Below, one piece after another: positions 51,088-63,537 of a DNA stretch of 64,000 nt; position 1 is the stretch's first letter, and every line of letters begins with the position of its first letter. The DNA comes from Hyalella azteca. Taxonomy: Eukaryota; Arthropoda; Malacostraca; Amphipoda; Hyalellidae. The notes under the pieces are model-generated. The model had not been told where the DNA came from, did not search any database, and saw nothing but the letters and a program-made list of their open reading frames with translations. Both the position numbers and the translations under genes were made by a program. The stretch covers positions 1 to 64,000 of the forward strand of contig NW_025947757.1 in NCBI RefSeq assembly GCF_000764305.2, in the 5' to 3' direction.

Positions 51088-51200
51088 AAATAAAGTACGA
51101 GCAGCGGTGGCGACGACACTGGACGAAACGCTGTGGATGTCCTCGAGTGACAAGCCCGTGAAGACTGGCCCCGATATGCGCTGCCGGACACGCGCGTGTT
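51088..51200. other. GC-rich island, possible unassigned exon
   Basis: GC-rich block with coding-like frames both ways: VRAAVATTLDETLWMSSSDK forward, and SLEDIHSVSSSVVATAAR on the minus strand. The minus reading has an acceptor-like AACACGCGCGTGTCCGGCAG and a donor-like GTACTT. I do not recognise either peptide. It borders directly on an array full of GGTGAGT. Confidence 0.25.
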
Positions 51201-51525
51201 GGATGTGTGAGTGTGTGTGGTGAGTGTGAGTGTGTCATTGGGGGTGTGTGTGTGGGGTGAGTGCGAGTGTATGATTGGGGGTGTGTGTGTGTGGTGAGTG
51301 CCAGTGTATGATTCGGGTGTGGAGTGAGTACGAGAGTGTGATTGGGGGTGTGCGAGTGTGTGATTGGGGGTGTGTGTGAAGAGTGCGAGTGTGTTATTGG
51401 GAGTGTGAGTGTATGATTGGTGAGTGCGAGTGTGTGGTGAGTGTGAGTGTGTGGTGAGTGTGAGTGTGTGGTGAGTACGAGTGTGTGATTGGGGGTGTGT
51501 GTGGTGAGTACAAGTGTGTGATGTA
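51201..51525 (+). repeat. GT-rich array with GGTGAGT units
   Basis: Irregular units of GTGTGTGGTGAGTGCGAGTG and TATGATTGGGG. GTGAGT, a consensus 5' splice site on the plus strand, recurs many times. Confidence 0.88.
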
Positions 51526-51775
51526 CTCATGTATGAGTATTATGCGGTGTGTTGTATTTGGGAGGTGGTGATGAGCACTGCCTGAGACTATGCCATGTGA
51601 GTGTGTGGTTTTTAATTATTGAGTGTGATGAGAGTATGATGCCCGGATATTTTACTCACATGTATTATTAAGACGTGTGGAGTGAGTTGCTGTGCGTCTT
51701 GCGATGCAAGACGCGTTACAGTTAATGTCACTCGTATGAACGCTCTAGTTTCATCCCCGCAATAATCCCTCATCA

Positions 51776-52480
51776 AAGTGTTACATCAAAACGTTATTTC
51801 AAATCATTTGAAATTCATCATCAATGTGTTATTTCAAATCCCTCATCAAAGTGTTACATCAAAATGTTATTTCAAATCATTTCATATTCATCATCAATGT
51901 GTTATTTCAAATCCCTCGTCAATGTGTTATTTCAAATCCCTCATCGATGTGTTATTCAAATTCATCATCAATGTGTTATTTCAAATCCCTCGTCAATGTG
52001 TTATTTCTAATCCCTCATCAATGTGTTATTTCAAATCCCTCATCAATGTGGTATTGCAAATCCCTCATCAATGTGTTATTTCAAATCCCTCATCAATGTG
52101 TTATTTCAAATCCATCATCACTGTGTTATTCAAATCCCTCATCAATGTGTTATTCAAATCCCTCATCAATGTGTTATTTCAAATCCATCATCACTGTGTT
52201 ATTAAAATCCCTCATCAATGTGTTATTTCAAATCCCTCATCAATGCGTTATTTCAAATCCATCATTAATGTGTTATTTCAAATTCATCATCAATGCGTTA
52301 TTTCAAATCCATCATTAATGTGTTATTTCAAATCCCTCATCTATGTGTTATTTCAAATCCCTCATCAATGTGTTTTTGCAAATTCACCATCAATGAGTTA
52401 TTTCAAAATGTTTTTTTAAATCATTGCAAATCCCTCATCAATGTGTTATTTCAAATCCCTCATCAATGCGTTATTTCTCC
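51776..52480 (+). repeat. 25-base array, about 27 units
   Basis: Units of AATCCCTCATCAATGTGTTA plus TTTCA. Open frames of up to 213 codons across it are repeat artefacts. Confidence 0.93.
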
Positions 52481-53214
52481 GTACACTCACCCTCCCACAT
52501 TGCCGCTCATTTCCTCCCGAGTTTCCCATGCAACCTGAATTTCTCCCCACGACGAATCACGAATATGAAAGTGAAGCCGTGATTGATTTATATTTAGGAC
52601 ACGAAGCGTATCAATATGCAACGCCTTTACCTTGTTATATAGGTTGTACTATAGTGCATAGTTTGTTCATTTCAAATAATTTAATTTAAGTTTAGTTTCA
52701 ATGCGTACTCATTAACTCGTATGGAGAGGAAGTTTAAAATATTCTTGTTCTTAATTTTATTCTCAAGGATTTTCTATTCCAAGTTAATGAATTTATTCGG
52801 CTCAAATTCTTTACTTCATTCGATTCAGTAATTTAGAGTTTTATAAAAAAGTGTTTTTAAATGCAATTGAATATCGTCAATGTTAACATTACTTTCAAAC
52901 TAGTAATAAAGCTGATAAATTTACCTGATAAATAAATTTTAATTTTTAAATTTAAATTATAAATTTAAAAATTATAAATAAAAAATTTGATACATTTTTT
53001 GATAAATAAAGACCTTGATAATTTACCGATATTTTCGAGCGGAAATGGCTATAAAACTTTGATCTTCACCATATAGAATCATTTGGCTTTGCGCTGCCGT
53101 GTACGATGGTGATGCTTCGTTTCCGGCTGCTGTTTGCGTGCGCAACAGCACCGTTATAATAATGGCGTTGAGGGTGAATAATAATCATAGATGAATGTCA
53201 ATAGTGTAATAAAA
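52481..53214. other. No gene recognised
   Basis: AT-rich, including an AAATTTAAATTATAAATTTA-like self-complementary stretch near 52940-52975. Confidence 0.5.
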
Positions 53215-53780
53215 ATAATGGTTCATAATAATCATTCTCAATAATCATTTTCACGGTGCACAATAATCATTCTCAATAATCATTTTCACGCTACATAATA
53301 ATCATTCTCAATAATCATCTTCACGGTGCATAATAATCATTCTCAATAATCATCTTCACGGTGCTTAATAATCATTCTCAATAATCATCTTCACGGTGCA
53401 TAACAATCATTCTCAATAATCATCTTCACGGTGCATAACAATCATTCTCAATAATCATCTTCACGGTGCATAACAATCATTCTCAATAATCATCTTCACG
53501 GTGCATAACAATCATTCTCAATAATCATCTTCACGGTGCATAACAATCATTCTCAATAATCATCTTCACGGTGCATAACAATCATTCTCAATAATCATCT
53601 TCACGGTGCATAACAATCATTCTCAATAATCATCTTCACGGTGCATAACAATCATTCTCAATAATCATCTTCACGGTGCATAACAATCATTCTCAATAAT
53701 CATCTTCACGGTGCATAATAATTATACTCTATAATCTTCTTCACGGTGCATTATAATCATTCTTAATAATCATTTTGAGG
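53215..53780 (+). repeat. 33-base array, about 17 units with a homogenised core
   Basis: Units of ATCATTCTCAATAATCATCT plus TCACGGTGCATAA. Outer units differ, but about nine central units (53395-53710) are identical and share AACAATC in place of AATAATC, a sign of recent local expansion. Confidence 0.95.
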
Positions 53781-54440
53781 ATGCATGCAAAACGGTGCTT
53801 TCAACCTCCCGCTTCTTAGCGGTATTTTATCATCACTTCGCTTGTCCCGTTAACAGTTTTTGTCGGGACAGCAATTGCACGAATTCACCGTTTCCGCGGT
53901 AACGGCGCATGCGATCAACAAATAAAACTTTGAATGCCTTTTATAAAACTAACAAAACTATATAAATGTATCCATACCTTCCTGAAACGGTGATCAAACA
54001 TCATTTTTAATGTGATGTTCTATCTAATGTGTCAATTTTTATCATCATTCATGGCTGCTAACTTTCTGGACAATAATGCTGTTTCTAATAATATCACAAG
54101 CCCTCTAAATTGAGCTTCGATAGTTTTGACTACAGTTCTAAGTACTAAAGGGAGTATGGCCCCAGATAACGTATTTTAAAATTTAATAAGCATTCTTTAA
54201 TTTCTAAATCAGCCGAAAATCCTAAAGAACTGGATTAATTACAGAAAGAAATAACAGAAATAATGCAAAAAAATATTTTAGCTTAAATGCACATAAACAA
54301 AACGAACAGTTATGTTAAGTAGCAGCTCACGTGAAATGTACACGACTTTCTGAGTTAAGCGAAAACGTCTTCGCCAAGCCATATGTCGCTCGCGGCTGAA
54401 CCGTCCCATTTTAGCGGGTGTGGCGACATAACGTGTCTAC
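53781..54440. other. No gene recognised
   Basis: A GTATGGCCCCAGATAAC block at about 54152 resembles a right end of the 23110 family. Confidence 0.45.
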
Positions 54441-54860
54441 TGAGAGAGTTTCTGGAGTGTTACGGGAGTTTCTGGAGTATTACGGGAGTTTCTGGAGTAT
54501 TACGGGAGTTTCTGGAGTATTACGGGAGTTTCTGGAGTATTACGGGAGTTTCTGGAGTGTTACGGGAGTTTCTGGAGTAGGTATTACGGGAGTTTCTGGA
54601 ATATTACGGGAGTTTCTGGAGTATTACGGGAGTTTCTGCAGGATTACGGGAGTTTCTGTAGGATTGTGGGAGTTTCTGTAGGATTACGGGAGTTTCTGCA
54701 GTATTACGGGAGTTTCTGGAGTATTACGGGAGTTTCTGGAGTATTACGGGAGTTGCTGGAGTGTTACGGGAGTTTCTGTAGTATTACGGGAGTTTCTGGA
54801 GTATTGAGATCTTTAATTACTGTGACATAGTATTACGGGAGTTAATGTAGTATCGGGGGA
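54441..54860 (+). repeat. 20-base array, about 19 units
   Basis: Units of GAGTATTACGGGAGTTTCTG with G/T/A variants, decaying to the right. Confidence 0.94.
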
Positions 54861-55034
54861 GTTTTGTAGCTTCGAGGAAGTTATTGTGGTATTGTGTGAA
54901 TTTCTGTCTATAACATTAATGGTGTTTTGCCACTACCGCTATTTCATTCGCGTGAATTATTGTGATAAGTTCCTTACCATATCGCGTAAAGTAGTAAGAG
55001 TATATCTTCCTTCTAAGTATTTTATTTACTCTAG

Positions 55035-55939
55035 TACCGTAAACTGGGGTAACTTTGACCACTTTTTTTTCAAACTGATGCCATTTTTTAACTAGATAAG
55101 TTAAACTTAAATTGAAACATGCAAAATACAGGTCTATACTCTAGCTTCACTCACCATAAATTGCTGGCTCCTGCCTCTCATAGTTTTGATGTAATTAAAA
55201 AAAAATCACTGGTCTTTTTTACCCCAGCTCTGAAGGTATCTTTGACCGGGTGGTAAAATCAATTTTATTTTTTGGTAAAATAACTCCAAATAACTCCATG
55301 CATTGTAGTAGAACTCTTCTAGTTACATATGCAAAAGAAAAATTTTAGGAAAGTGTCATAGTTTACAAATGGGGGGCGCCACCCCCAAATAGGCAAAATG
55401 TGACCATCTAATGGCAGCCGTGACGGGGTAACATTGACCAGTTTGGAAATTAAGTTAAAATTACCATATATAAGACTGTAGAGTCTGAAACATGAAGAAA
55501 AAAACATTAATAGGTGTATCAAACATAAAATATGTTATATAGGTACCTATGGTAATTTATTGGGGGGCGGCGCCCCCCATTTGCAAACTATGACACTTTC
55601 CTAAAATTTGTCTTTTGCATATGTAACTAGAAGAGTTCTACTACAATGCATCAAAACCTGGAGTTATTTTACCAAAAAATACAAAAATTGGAGGGGGTAC
55701 TCCGACAGGCTTTAAATAATAGCTCTTTTTCGTGGGTCACAGTTTTAATTTTTTAACCTATTAGAAATGCAAACTTTTTAAATCTTTCTATTGTGTTACG
55801 TAGCCTCAGTATTAGGCCTTTAATGCCCATTAACAAAATTTTTCTATGTCAAATAGTTTTTGAGTTTTGGGGGTTTCTGTTAAAAAACCAAAAGTGGTCA
55901 AAGTTACCCCGGGAGTCAAAGTTACCCCAGTTTACGGTA
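55035..55939. mobile_element. TA-flanked foldback TIR element, about 900 bp
   Basis: Perfect 23-base inverted ends lie at 55037-55059 (CCGTAAACTGGGGTAACTTT...) and 55915-55937, flanked by TA (GTAC on both sides). The right end is doubled: GTGGTCAAAGTTACCCC precedes it at about 55894. Inside, 55300-55380 and 55560-55660 are long inverted copies (CATATGTAACTAGAAGAGTT block; GGGGGGCGCC core), so the centre can fold back. Its left arm matches the interior of 4724-5523 in reverse. No transposase. Confidence 0.82.
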
Positions 55940-56925
55940 CTTCAGTGTAAACATCTTCCAAAGCAAAGTATGAGGGATGATTTAAAGCTGCAGATCAAAT
56001 TTTAACAGTGGTATATAGCGGACGGCCGGTGGATGAGTCTGTGGTTGCACTCCGAATCCTCGGAGCTGAACTAGCGTCTCGAAAGTAGCGCTTAAAATGT
56101 TTAGGGATTAACGCTATGTTCAGCCGTGAGTTAATGCTGTTTTTTGTCTCCAGCAGTCGTAAATGCACGAATTATATAAATGAGTGGTTTGGTAAGCTCT
56201 TGCCTGACAGGCTTCCTAGTCCGGTTGTTTGATGTATTATTTGCGTAATTCCAGGAATTCGGACAAACTTTGCTGTCGGACATGTGTTAATTGAGGCGTG
56301 TTGGCTTTATATATAGTTAACGATGAATTGTGTAAACTATTATCGTGAATTGAACCTGGCTTGTATCATGTTGTTTGTATTGTATGACGTTATACTTCTA
56401 AATCGTCAATGATTTTTAGTAGATTTTAGTAGCGCTCTATTTAATTATACCGTGAAGAAGAAAATTGGAAGAATTTTAACGAAGAAATTATGGAGCCGTC
56501 AGAACTGGTAACAATCACCATCGCGAAATTTCTCAAGAATTATAAGTTGATAAAGTTTATCTTCCAGAAATTGAGAAGTAACTTGGAAGCACCGTGTTGC
56601 TGGATACGAGCAAATGAGATTGTGTGTGCTTTGAGTTTTAAATATTATAATTGCAATAAAATAGAGTTAACGTGTGTCTTCATGTCTTAGAAATTACCAT
56701 GCTTAGGCTGCTTTATCTCGTGGTATCGTTGATCATACAAATTTATTAACTTTTGACCTTTTGACTTCAAAATATTAAGGATAAAATTAAGTTAATTAAG
56801 TAAAGAACATTAAGTTAATAACAGCGATTGACACGTTTCTGTAATAAGAGTTACTATTACTGGAATATTAAGAATACGTATTGCCTACAGCGCTCCTAAT
56901 TTAATGATGTTATTACATCCAACAT
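55940..56925. other. No gene recognised
   Basis: AT-rich, with a 66-codon open frame at 56490 that has no supporting features. Confidence 0.5.
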
Positions 56926-57192
56926 TTACAGTCCTTGATTGCATCCTACATGTACAGTCCTTAATTGGATACTACTCGGACAGTCCTTAATTTCATCCTA
57001 CACGGACAGTCCTTGATTACATCCTACGTGTACAGTCCTTGATTACATCCTACGTGTACAGTCCTTAATTGCATCCTACATGTACAGTCCTTAATTGCAT
57101 CCTACATGGACAGTCCTTAATTTCATCCTACGTGTACAGTCCTTAATTTCATCCTACGTGTACAGTCCTTGAATCCTACATGTACAGTCCAG
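56926..57192 (+). repeat. 26-base array, about 10 units
   Basis: Units of TTAATTGCATCCTACATGTA plus CAGTCC. Confidence 0.93.
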
Positions 57193-58970
57193 TCTCCGGT
57201 GCTATGGCGTGATGAGACTCCGGGTTAAATACCAGCATGGCTTTGTGGGTTTAGGGCATGCCTTGTTTACAACTTGAACTTTAACTTTTACTTTTTAACT
57301 AACTTTAGAGTTAGGTTTATTGGAGCGAGCTTATGGTGAGAAATATTTTCAAATAATTGTGTATAATAACTTGTAGGAGTGATGTGATGCCGGATAACTT
57401 TTTTTATATATGTATAAATAACAACAGAGAGTCTACCCCTTTCTAATTCTTAATAATATGGCGGTATTGTTTATTTGCTATATATATTTTTGCAAATTTG
57501 GAACGTAGTACGTGTGGTGAAAAATGCATCCGCTTGAGAAATGTACTATAGGAGGGCGAGGTTCATAAATCAATTATTGTTACATCATTCATAAAATGGA
57601 TTTTGCATTAACTGTGGCTCTTCTAAAATTTTCATATTGAAGATTAGGTGAATAAAATTTGAATTAGATCTAGTAAAACATGGAAAATTTTTGAAGAATA
57701 GTCTTATTTTAAATTGACAGTACAGTATTTTTATGTGCTTAAGCTTGTAATACATATCCATTTTTAAGGTAAATTCTCGCGAAAGAATTACTCTGTTCAG
57801 GTGCCATCTTATATAACGTACCCAATTTGGCATTATTCGTGAACTGTGCACAATTATTCCTGGTGTCTTCTAAAATGCGAATTTATTGTATTTAAATATA
57901 TATGAAGTATAGTAGGTATTAGTTATGGCAGTGGCTGCAATATGCACGTTCGCAGCTGTATAATTCTCGTCAATTACTTTAAAATGTACATCAATAGGTA
58001 CTTAGTTAATCAATCCACAACTGGTATAAAATATATATGAGCGTCAAAATGAACACCTGGCGTTCGATTTGAAAGTGAATAATGACCAAACCAAACACAT
58101 TGAAATTAATGACCTCTGGTAAACACTTGCCTCAATGCTGTGTCATCCAAACTCATTTGATTGAACTCAAGTCAAGAAAATATGTTTTTAGGTCACGGAA
58201 AAATATTTCTTGACTGCTCATACTATTTTAAGTTATTAATTCCTTGTGTAACGTAGTTATTTTTTGCACTTATTCCTTATTCCTTCATTATAATATATTA
58301 ATTATATTATTTATAACATAATTGATTTTATTAATGATATATTTTATTATCGTTAATAATTCATTTTATTAACGTTAGTGTCCTGAAAGTCTTAGCAGAG
58401 TAAAACACAAGAAAAAGCTTCTTTTGAATGCAAAATAGTCATCGCCGACGATAATATGTCTCAACAATTAGTTTATTGAAGAATTCGTTTTCAATTGTAA
58501 TTTAAAATTTAAATCTAATTTGTAAATTTAACTTTTTAGTACGGGTACTGATTTCCAGCATTGATGCCCACGTTTAGCACTGTAAACAAAAGGAAACAAT
58601 TAAACAATTTTCAGTTTTCTTTGCACGCTCCGCTGCACGAAATACTCGTAGTTACAGACAAGGCCATGCGATGTTCACGCGTCGGCTGCTCGAAATGCCC
58701 TTGAACTCAACACCTATAACAATACTTCAATGAAATAACTCGCGCATCGACGTATAAATTCAAAACTAATTGAAATATAGAGTTAAATCGACAGGTGCAA
58801 CACAATGTCATTGTGATTCTACTGATTGTATTTAGTTACGCGAAAATTTGCCTTGGTTATTTATTTGTTTGCCTAAAGTTTCGTCTTGATCTATCGTTGG
58901 CCGAGACGAAATATAATATCGTTTCTTGTTGTTTAACGAAGACGAATCGAATTGTTTTGATGCTGCTACT
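57193..58970. other. No gene recognised
   Basis: AT-rich. The GGGTTAAATACC near 57222 vaguely resembles a tRNA B box but no tRNA fold was found. Confidence 0.5.
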
Positions 58971-58974
58971 CCTT

Positions 58975-59522
58975 CCCTTCATCAGTTACCATCTTCCACT
59001 CATCAGTTCCCATCTTCCACTCATCAGTTCCCATCTTCCACTCATCAGTTCCCATCTTACACTCTTCCGTTCCCATCGTCTACTCATCAGTTCCCATCTT
59101 CCACTCATCCGTTCCCATCTTCCACTCATCAGTTCCCATCTTCCCCTCATCCGTTCCCATCTGCCACTCATCAGTTCCCATCTTCTACTCATCCGTTCCC
59201 ATCTTCCACTTATCAGTTCCCATCTTCTACTCATCCGTTCCCATCTTCCACTTATCAGTTCCTATCTTCCACTTATCAGTTCCCATCTTCCACTTATCCG
59301 TTCCCATCTTCCACACATCCGTTCCCATCTTCCACACATCCGTTCCCATCTTCCACTTATCAGTTCCCATCTTCCACTCATGAGTTCCCATCTTCCACTC
59401 ATCAGTTCCCATCTTCTACTCATCAGTTTCTATCTGCCACTCATAAGTTCCCATCTTCCACTCATCTGTTCCCATCTTCCACTCATCTGTTCCCATCTTC
59501 CACTCATCCGTTTGTTACTCCC
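58975..59522 (+). repeat. 21-base array, about 26 units
   Basis: Units of CCATCTTCCACTCATCAGTTC with CAG/CCG alternation. Open frames of 252 and 202 codons cross it and are not supported as genes. Confidence 0.95.
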
Positions 59523-59659
59523 TCCCACTCATGAATTTGTAACTTCCTCGTAAGTTATTCATGTTCGTCTGCTGCTTCTCTGCCGTTATTCATGACACTC
59601 CTCTTCCAGTGAACTACATACAGTCTTCCGTAATTGATTCCACTCGATGGACACTCCTG

Positions 59660-59950
59660 TTGCGCTCACCGACCACTCCTGTTCCTCTCAACTGCCACTC
59701 CTGTTCCGCTCAACTGCCACTCCTGTTCCGCTCAACTGCCACTCCTGTTCCGCTCAACTGCCACTCCTGTTCCGCTCAACTGCCACTTCTGTTCCTCTCA
59801 ACTGCCACTCCTGTTCCGATCAATGACCACTCCTGTTCCGATCAATGATCACTCCTGTTCCGCCCGACTGCCACTCCTGTTCCGCTCAACTGCCACTCCT
59901 GTTCCGCTCAACGGCCACTCCTGTTCCGCTCAACTGCCACTCCTGTTCCA
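59660..59950 (+). repeat. 22-base array, about 13 units
   Basis: Units of GCCACTCCTGTTCCGCTCAACT, starting for example at 59695 and 59717, with GATCAATGA variants. Confidence 0.93.
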
Positions 59951-60265
59951 TGCTGCTGCTGCTGCTGCTGGTGCTGCTGCTGGTGCTGCTGCTGGTGCTG
60001 CTGCTGCTGGTGCTGCTGGCCTTGCTGCTGCTGCTGCTGATTTTGCTGCTGCTGCTGATGCTGCTGCTGCTGGTGCTGCTGCTGCTGGTGCTAGTGCTGG
60101 TGATGCTTGAGCTTGCACTGGTGCTGCTGGTGCTGGTACCGGTGCTGCTGGCGCTGCTGCTAGTGCTGCTGAACTTGTTGATTCTAGTGATGCTGCTATT
60201 TGCTGTTGCTGGTGAAGGTGCGACTGAGGGTGCTGCTGGAGGTGCGGCTGTTGGTGCTGCTAGTG
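59951..60265 (+). repeat. CTG-rich trinucleotide tract
   Basis: Runs of CTG interrupted by GTG, GCC and similar triplets, following directly on the 22-base array. CAG on the minus strand. Pure runs are short (up to about five). Confidence 0.93.
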
Positions 60266-62700
60266 TATTTGATTTAATTCATATAAGTTAAATCAGCTCT
60301 TGTATAGTCATTGCTACCATTCCCATCGGTAGACCGATGACAATTATCTATTAATATTCAGTTTAACTTGACGTGCCACTCAAATATCTCGTTTTCAATA
60401 CCGCAGTTGTAAGCAGGGCTTGAATAAGAAGGCACGAATACACAGAATTACCATAGGGCCCCTGCCAATAAAATTAATAAGATCAGTGAAACGGTTTTCT
60501 AATGAGATAGAGTGCGAGTTTTTAATATATGTGCCGCTTATGTCAACACGTGATGTTGAAATCATTGAACATTGCGCGATCAACTTAGTTCCTGTTATTA
60601 TTCTATTATTTCAAATACTTAACTTTTCATATGACATGGAATTAATTGGCGAATACGTACTTCGATGACGGGGTCAAATGAATTCATATTCATAAAATTC
60701 GAAATTTATAAGTAAAAGATCGATGGGGAAGCCTAGATGTTCAAATAAATAGAGATGACAGCTTCGTTTTTACACGGTAAAATTTAATCAACGGTCTTGG
60801 TCTCGTGGATACAAGCCCGTTTCTTGACTACTCTTAGTGTAATTTTGGTCTAAACATAAACATGACATATAAGCATAGGTTTATAGGATGGGCAGGGTTG
60901 GCTAGAAGGCGATTCCGATAACGCTCATGACTTTATTTAACCTCTTAGATATTTATTTAGTAGTACCTCATCACGGTTCTAGTGAACGAATGGTTTGGTG
61001 GTTAATGTTATAGATGAAGGTGATTCTAAAACAGATATTTGACCTCTTAGAAATCTAAGGACTTGCCTATTGACCTGCAGCTCTATCTAAAACTTACTTT
61101 GAATCTAATAAGCTGCGGAGTTTCCACCAATTTCTGAGAAGGGAGGCACTTTTAGTCGGGAAATACTTTTATTTGCATAGATGCATCTATAGTCTGTTCT
61201 TGTGTCTCTGTATGTGTTCAGTGTTATTCTGCAATTCTCGTCCAGAATTAACGTGTTGTTGGTATATAACTGGTCGCTGTCACGTGATTTTGTACGTTAA
61301 CGAACTCAATTGCTGTCATTAATTCCTTCCTGGAACCCCGTGCGATAACGTTTATCTGTCGCTAGCCCTTGCGCTAAATGGCCAAGGTCACATGCATATT
61401 TGTCGTCTGAACTTCACGAGGAAATCTTTCTTCAAATGTGTTTCTTTATTAACTTGAGTTCGTTTTGTTTATGGGAATTCATTTCACTTCGGTTTGTTTG
61501 TGAAGTATTTTTTTTTTCTACTGGGGTCAATAGAATTTTGCAATTTTTGGATATGAAATTTTAGAATTTTTTAAATGGAATTGAATTTTTCCTATTCGGG
61601 TCAATGGAATATACTTTAAAAGGTCAATTGCCCTATAGAAGTATATTTTTAAACGTCAGTTTAGGCATCTATTTAGCACATTACCATCAATACTATAGAA
61701 TTAAATCCTACATATTTCTAGAATTCCGCTGAGGATATTCAACAAATTTTATTGCTAAATATTTCTAAGCTTCCACTGAGATAATTCAACAGATTTCAAT
61801 GGTCCAAGCATTCAGTTGAACAGGTACCTTACCTTCTGCCGTAAAACGTGCGAGTTGAATGAAGTTGAACGCCTTCGAGTTCAGCAGTCGCTTCGTCACG
61901 TCATGCGATTTCATCGCTTTGTAACCCTGAACGTTGATCCCGAGTTTGATGATCATTTATGGTTCTGTATTGTGGTTCATTATTATTAGAGCTTGATCAT
62001 TTGTGTACCTACCTGTATTGTGGTTGATTATTATTAATTACTTACGAAGTTCTCATATTTTTCCACAAACTGTTTGCACAAGATGTTCGTTTTTAACTGG
62101 ACGTGAGGTATGCTTGACACGTGGAAATTCACTTTTAGTCTTTAAAGTTAAGTAAATAGAAAAATTAATCTGGCCATGAGAGTTGGCGCGAAGTAATCCT
62201 CCTGCAAACGCTTTATAGCAACGATAGTCAGCTTGAACAGTTCAAGCGAAGACGTACAGGATTGTCGAGTCCTAACTACGGTAACGCGACATTCATATGG
62301 GAATATCCTAATGCGGTTATTGCAATATACGTTCGTTAATATTATTTAATTATAGTTAAATTCACTCGCTGAATTCCTATTTCAGACACGATAAACGCGT
62401 CTCACTACTGGATCCTATAAACAAGTCAGAAACCCTTGATTGCAGTCAGTCATAAAACTTCTCTGTTTTCTTAGACAAAATCCGTCACTTGATATAAACT
62501 GCATGCGGCTGAATGGCTGCTGTTTAGTACAGTAGCTACTGTTAAATAGGTACCTACCTCTGTTGCGAGCAGTGGTTGCTTTTGAATAGCTGTTGTGTAG
62601 TGGCTACTCTTGACTGCTGTGTCTCCAGGTAATTGGCTGCTGTCTTGTGCTGTGGGTTTGGTGCAGAGGCTCAAGTTCAGTGTCCTGCATGGCTGCATTG
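60266..62700. other. No gene recognised
   Basis: No array, element or exon supported. Confidence 0.5.
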
Positions 62701-63052
62701 CAGTGCATGCAATGTTGCTGCACTGAATTGCTGCATTGCAGTGCAGTGCTGCTGCAGTGCAATGCTGCAGTGTCTCGCACAGCATGCTTGAGCTGTGGCT
62801 TTGGTGCAGTCAGGTGCAGTGGTGCAGTCAGGTGCAGTGCTGTAGTCAGGTGCAGTGCTGCAGTCAGGTGCAGTGCTGCAGTCAGGTGCAGTGCTGCAGT
62901 CAGGTGCAGTGCTGCAGTCAGGTGCAGTGCTGCAGTCAGGTGCAGTGCTGCAGTGCAGTCAGGTGCAGTGCTGCAGTCAGGTGCAGTGCTGCAGTCAGGT
63001 GCAGTGCTGCAGTCAGGTGCAGTGCTGCAGTCAGGTGCAGTGCTGCAGTAAA
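62700..63052 (+). repeat. 18-base array, about 14 units, in CAGTGC-rich DNA
   Basis: Units of GTGCAGTGCTGCAGTCAG from about 62810. 62700-62790 is a looser GCAGTGCAATGCTGC mixture that probably seeded it. Open on both strands. Confidence 0.94.
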
Positions 63053-63357
63053 AAGTTCCCTCCCACGCAGGGCACTCGTACAAGTGAGCGCTTGCCATAC
63101 GCGGGCTGGAGGCGTGCCATCCATGCGCTGGTGACTCAACCGTCTGCTAAGATGTCTTCAGTAGAAAAAAATTAATACGATATCGACTCGAGAAAAAGGT
63201 CGAGTTATAAAAGATACTCTTTTTGGATTATAAGTTAATCACAGGTAAAAATTTGATCGTTCGAACGTAAGTTGTCATGCGTTCTAAAATGATTAGTGTA
63301 CCGCAACTTGAAACAATACCATTATGGTGGCATGGTTAAAAATGTTTTACAACTGCA

Positions 63358-63537
63358 ATGAATTGCTGTTGCTGTTATGTATATAGAAGTTCAACCAAAT
63401 ACAAGAAATACGGACTTGACAATTGTGTTGATGACGAACAACATACGCCTTGTGATGGTGCTAATTGGTTGATTTGTCAACGTAAAGTGTACCCTGATAT
63501 CTACAACAAATTGCCTCGTAAAGGATCTTCTTTGTGA
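63358..63537 (+). CDS. Possible 59-codon ORF, unidentified
   Basis: ATG to TGA, encoding MNCCCCYVYRSSTKYKKYGL and so on to LPRKGSSL. It is not low-complexity and lies outside any array, with a mixed Cys/Tyr/Lys composition. No family was recognised, and chance or an old element fragment is as likely as a gene. Confidence 0.2.
   Translation: MNCCCCYVYRSSTKYKKYGLDNCVDDEQHTPCDGANWLICQRKVYPDIYNKLPRKGSSL

Noticed and set aside
51778..52419. Open frame of 213 codons
   Set aside because: Product of the 25-base array; overlapping frames in other registers show the same periodicity.
57190..57250. Possible tRNA-derived SINE
   Set aside because: GGGTTAAATACC is a poor B box, and no A box or cloverleaf could be made.
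58795..59553. 252-codon frame starting with a hydrophobic stretch
   Set aside because: Only the first 60 codons are unique; the rest is the 21-base array. The hydrophobic start could mimic a signal peptide, but nothing else supports a gene.
59634..60291. Ala/Gly- and Leu-rich frames
   Set aside because: They come from the 22-base array and the CTG tract.
22509..63052. Tandem arrays as CRISPR
   Set aside because: Units are contiguous without unique spacers, and the genome is eukaryotic.
62604..63134. Several frames rich in Cys/Ser/Ala
   Set aside because: 18-base array, open on both strands.
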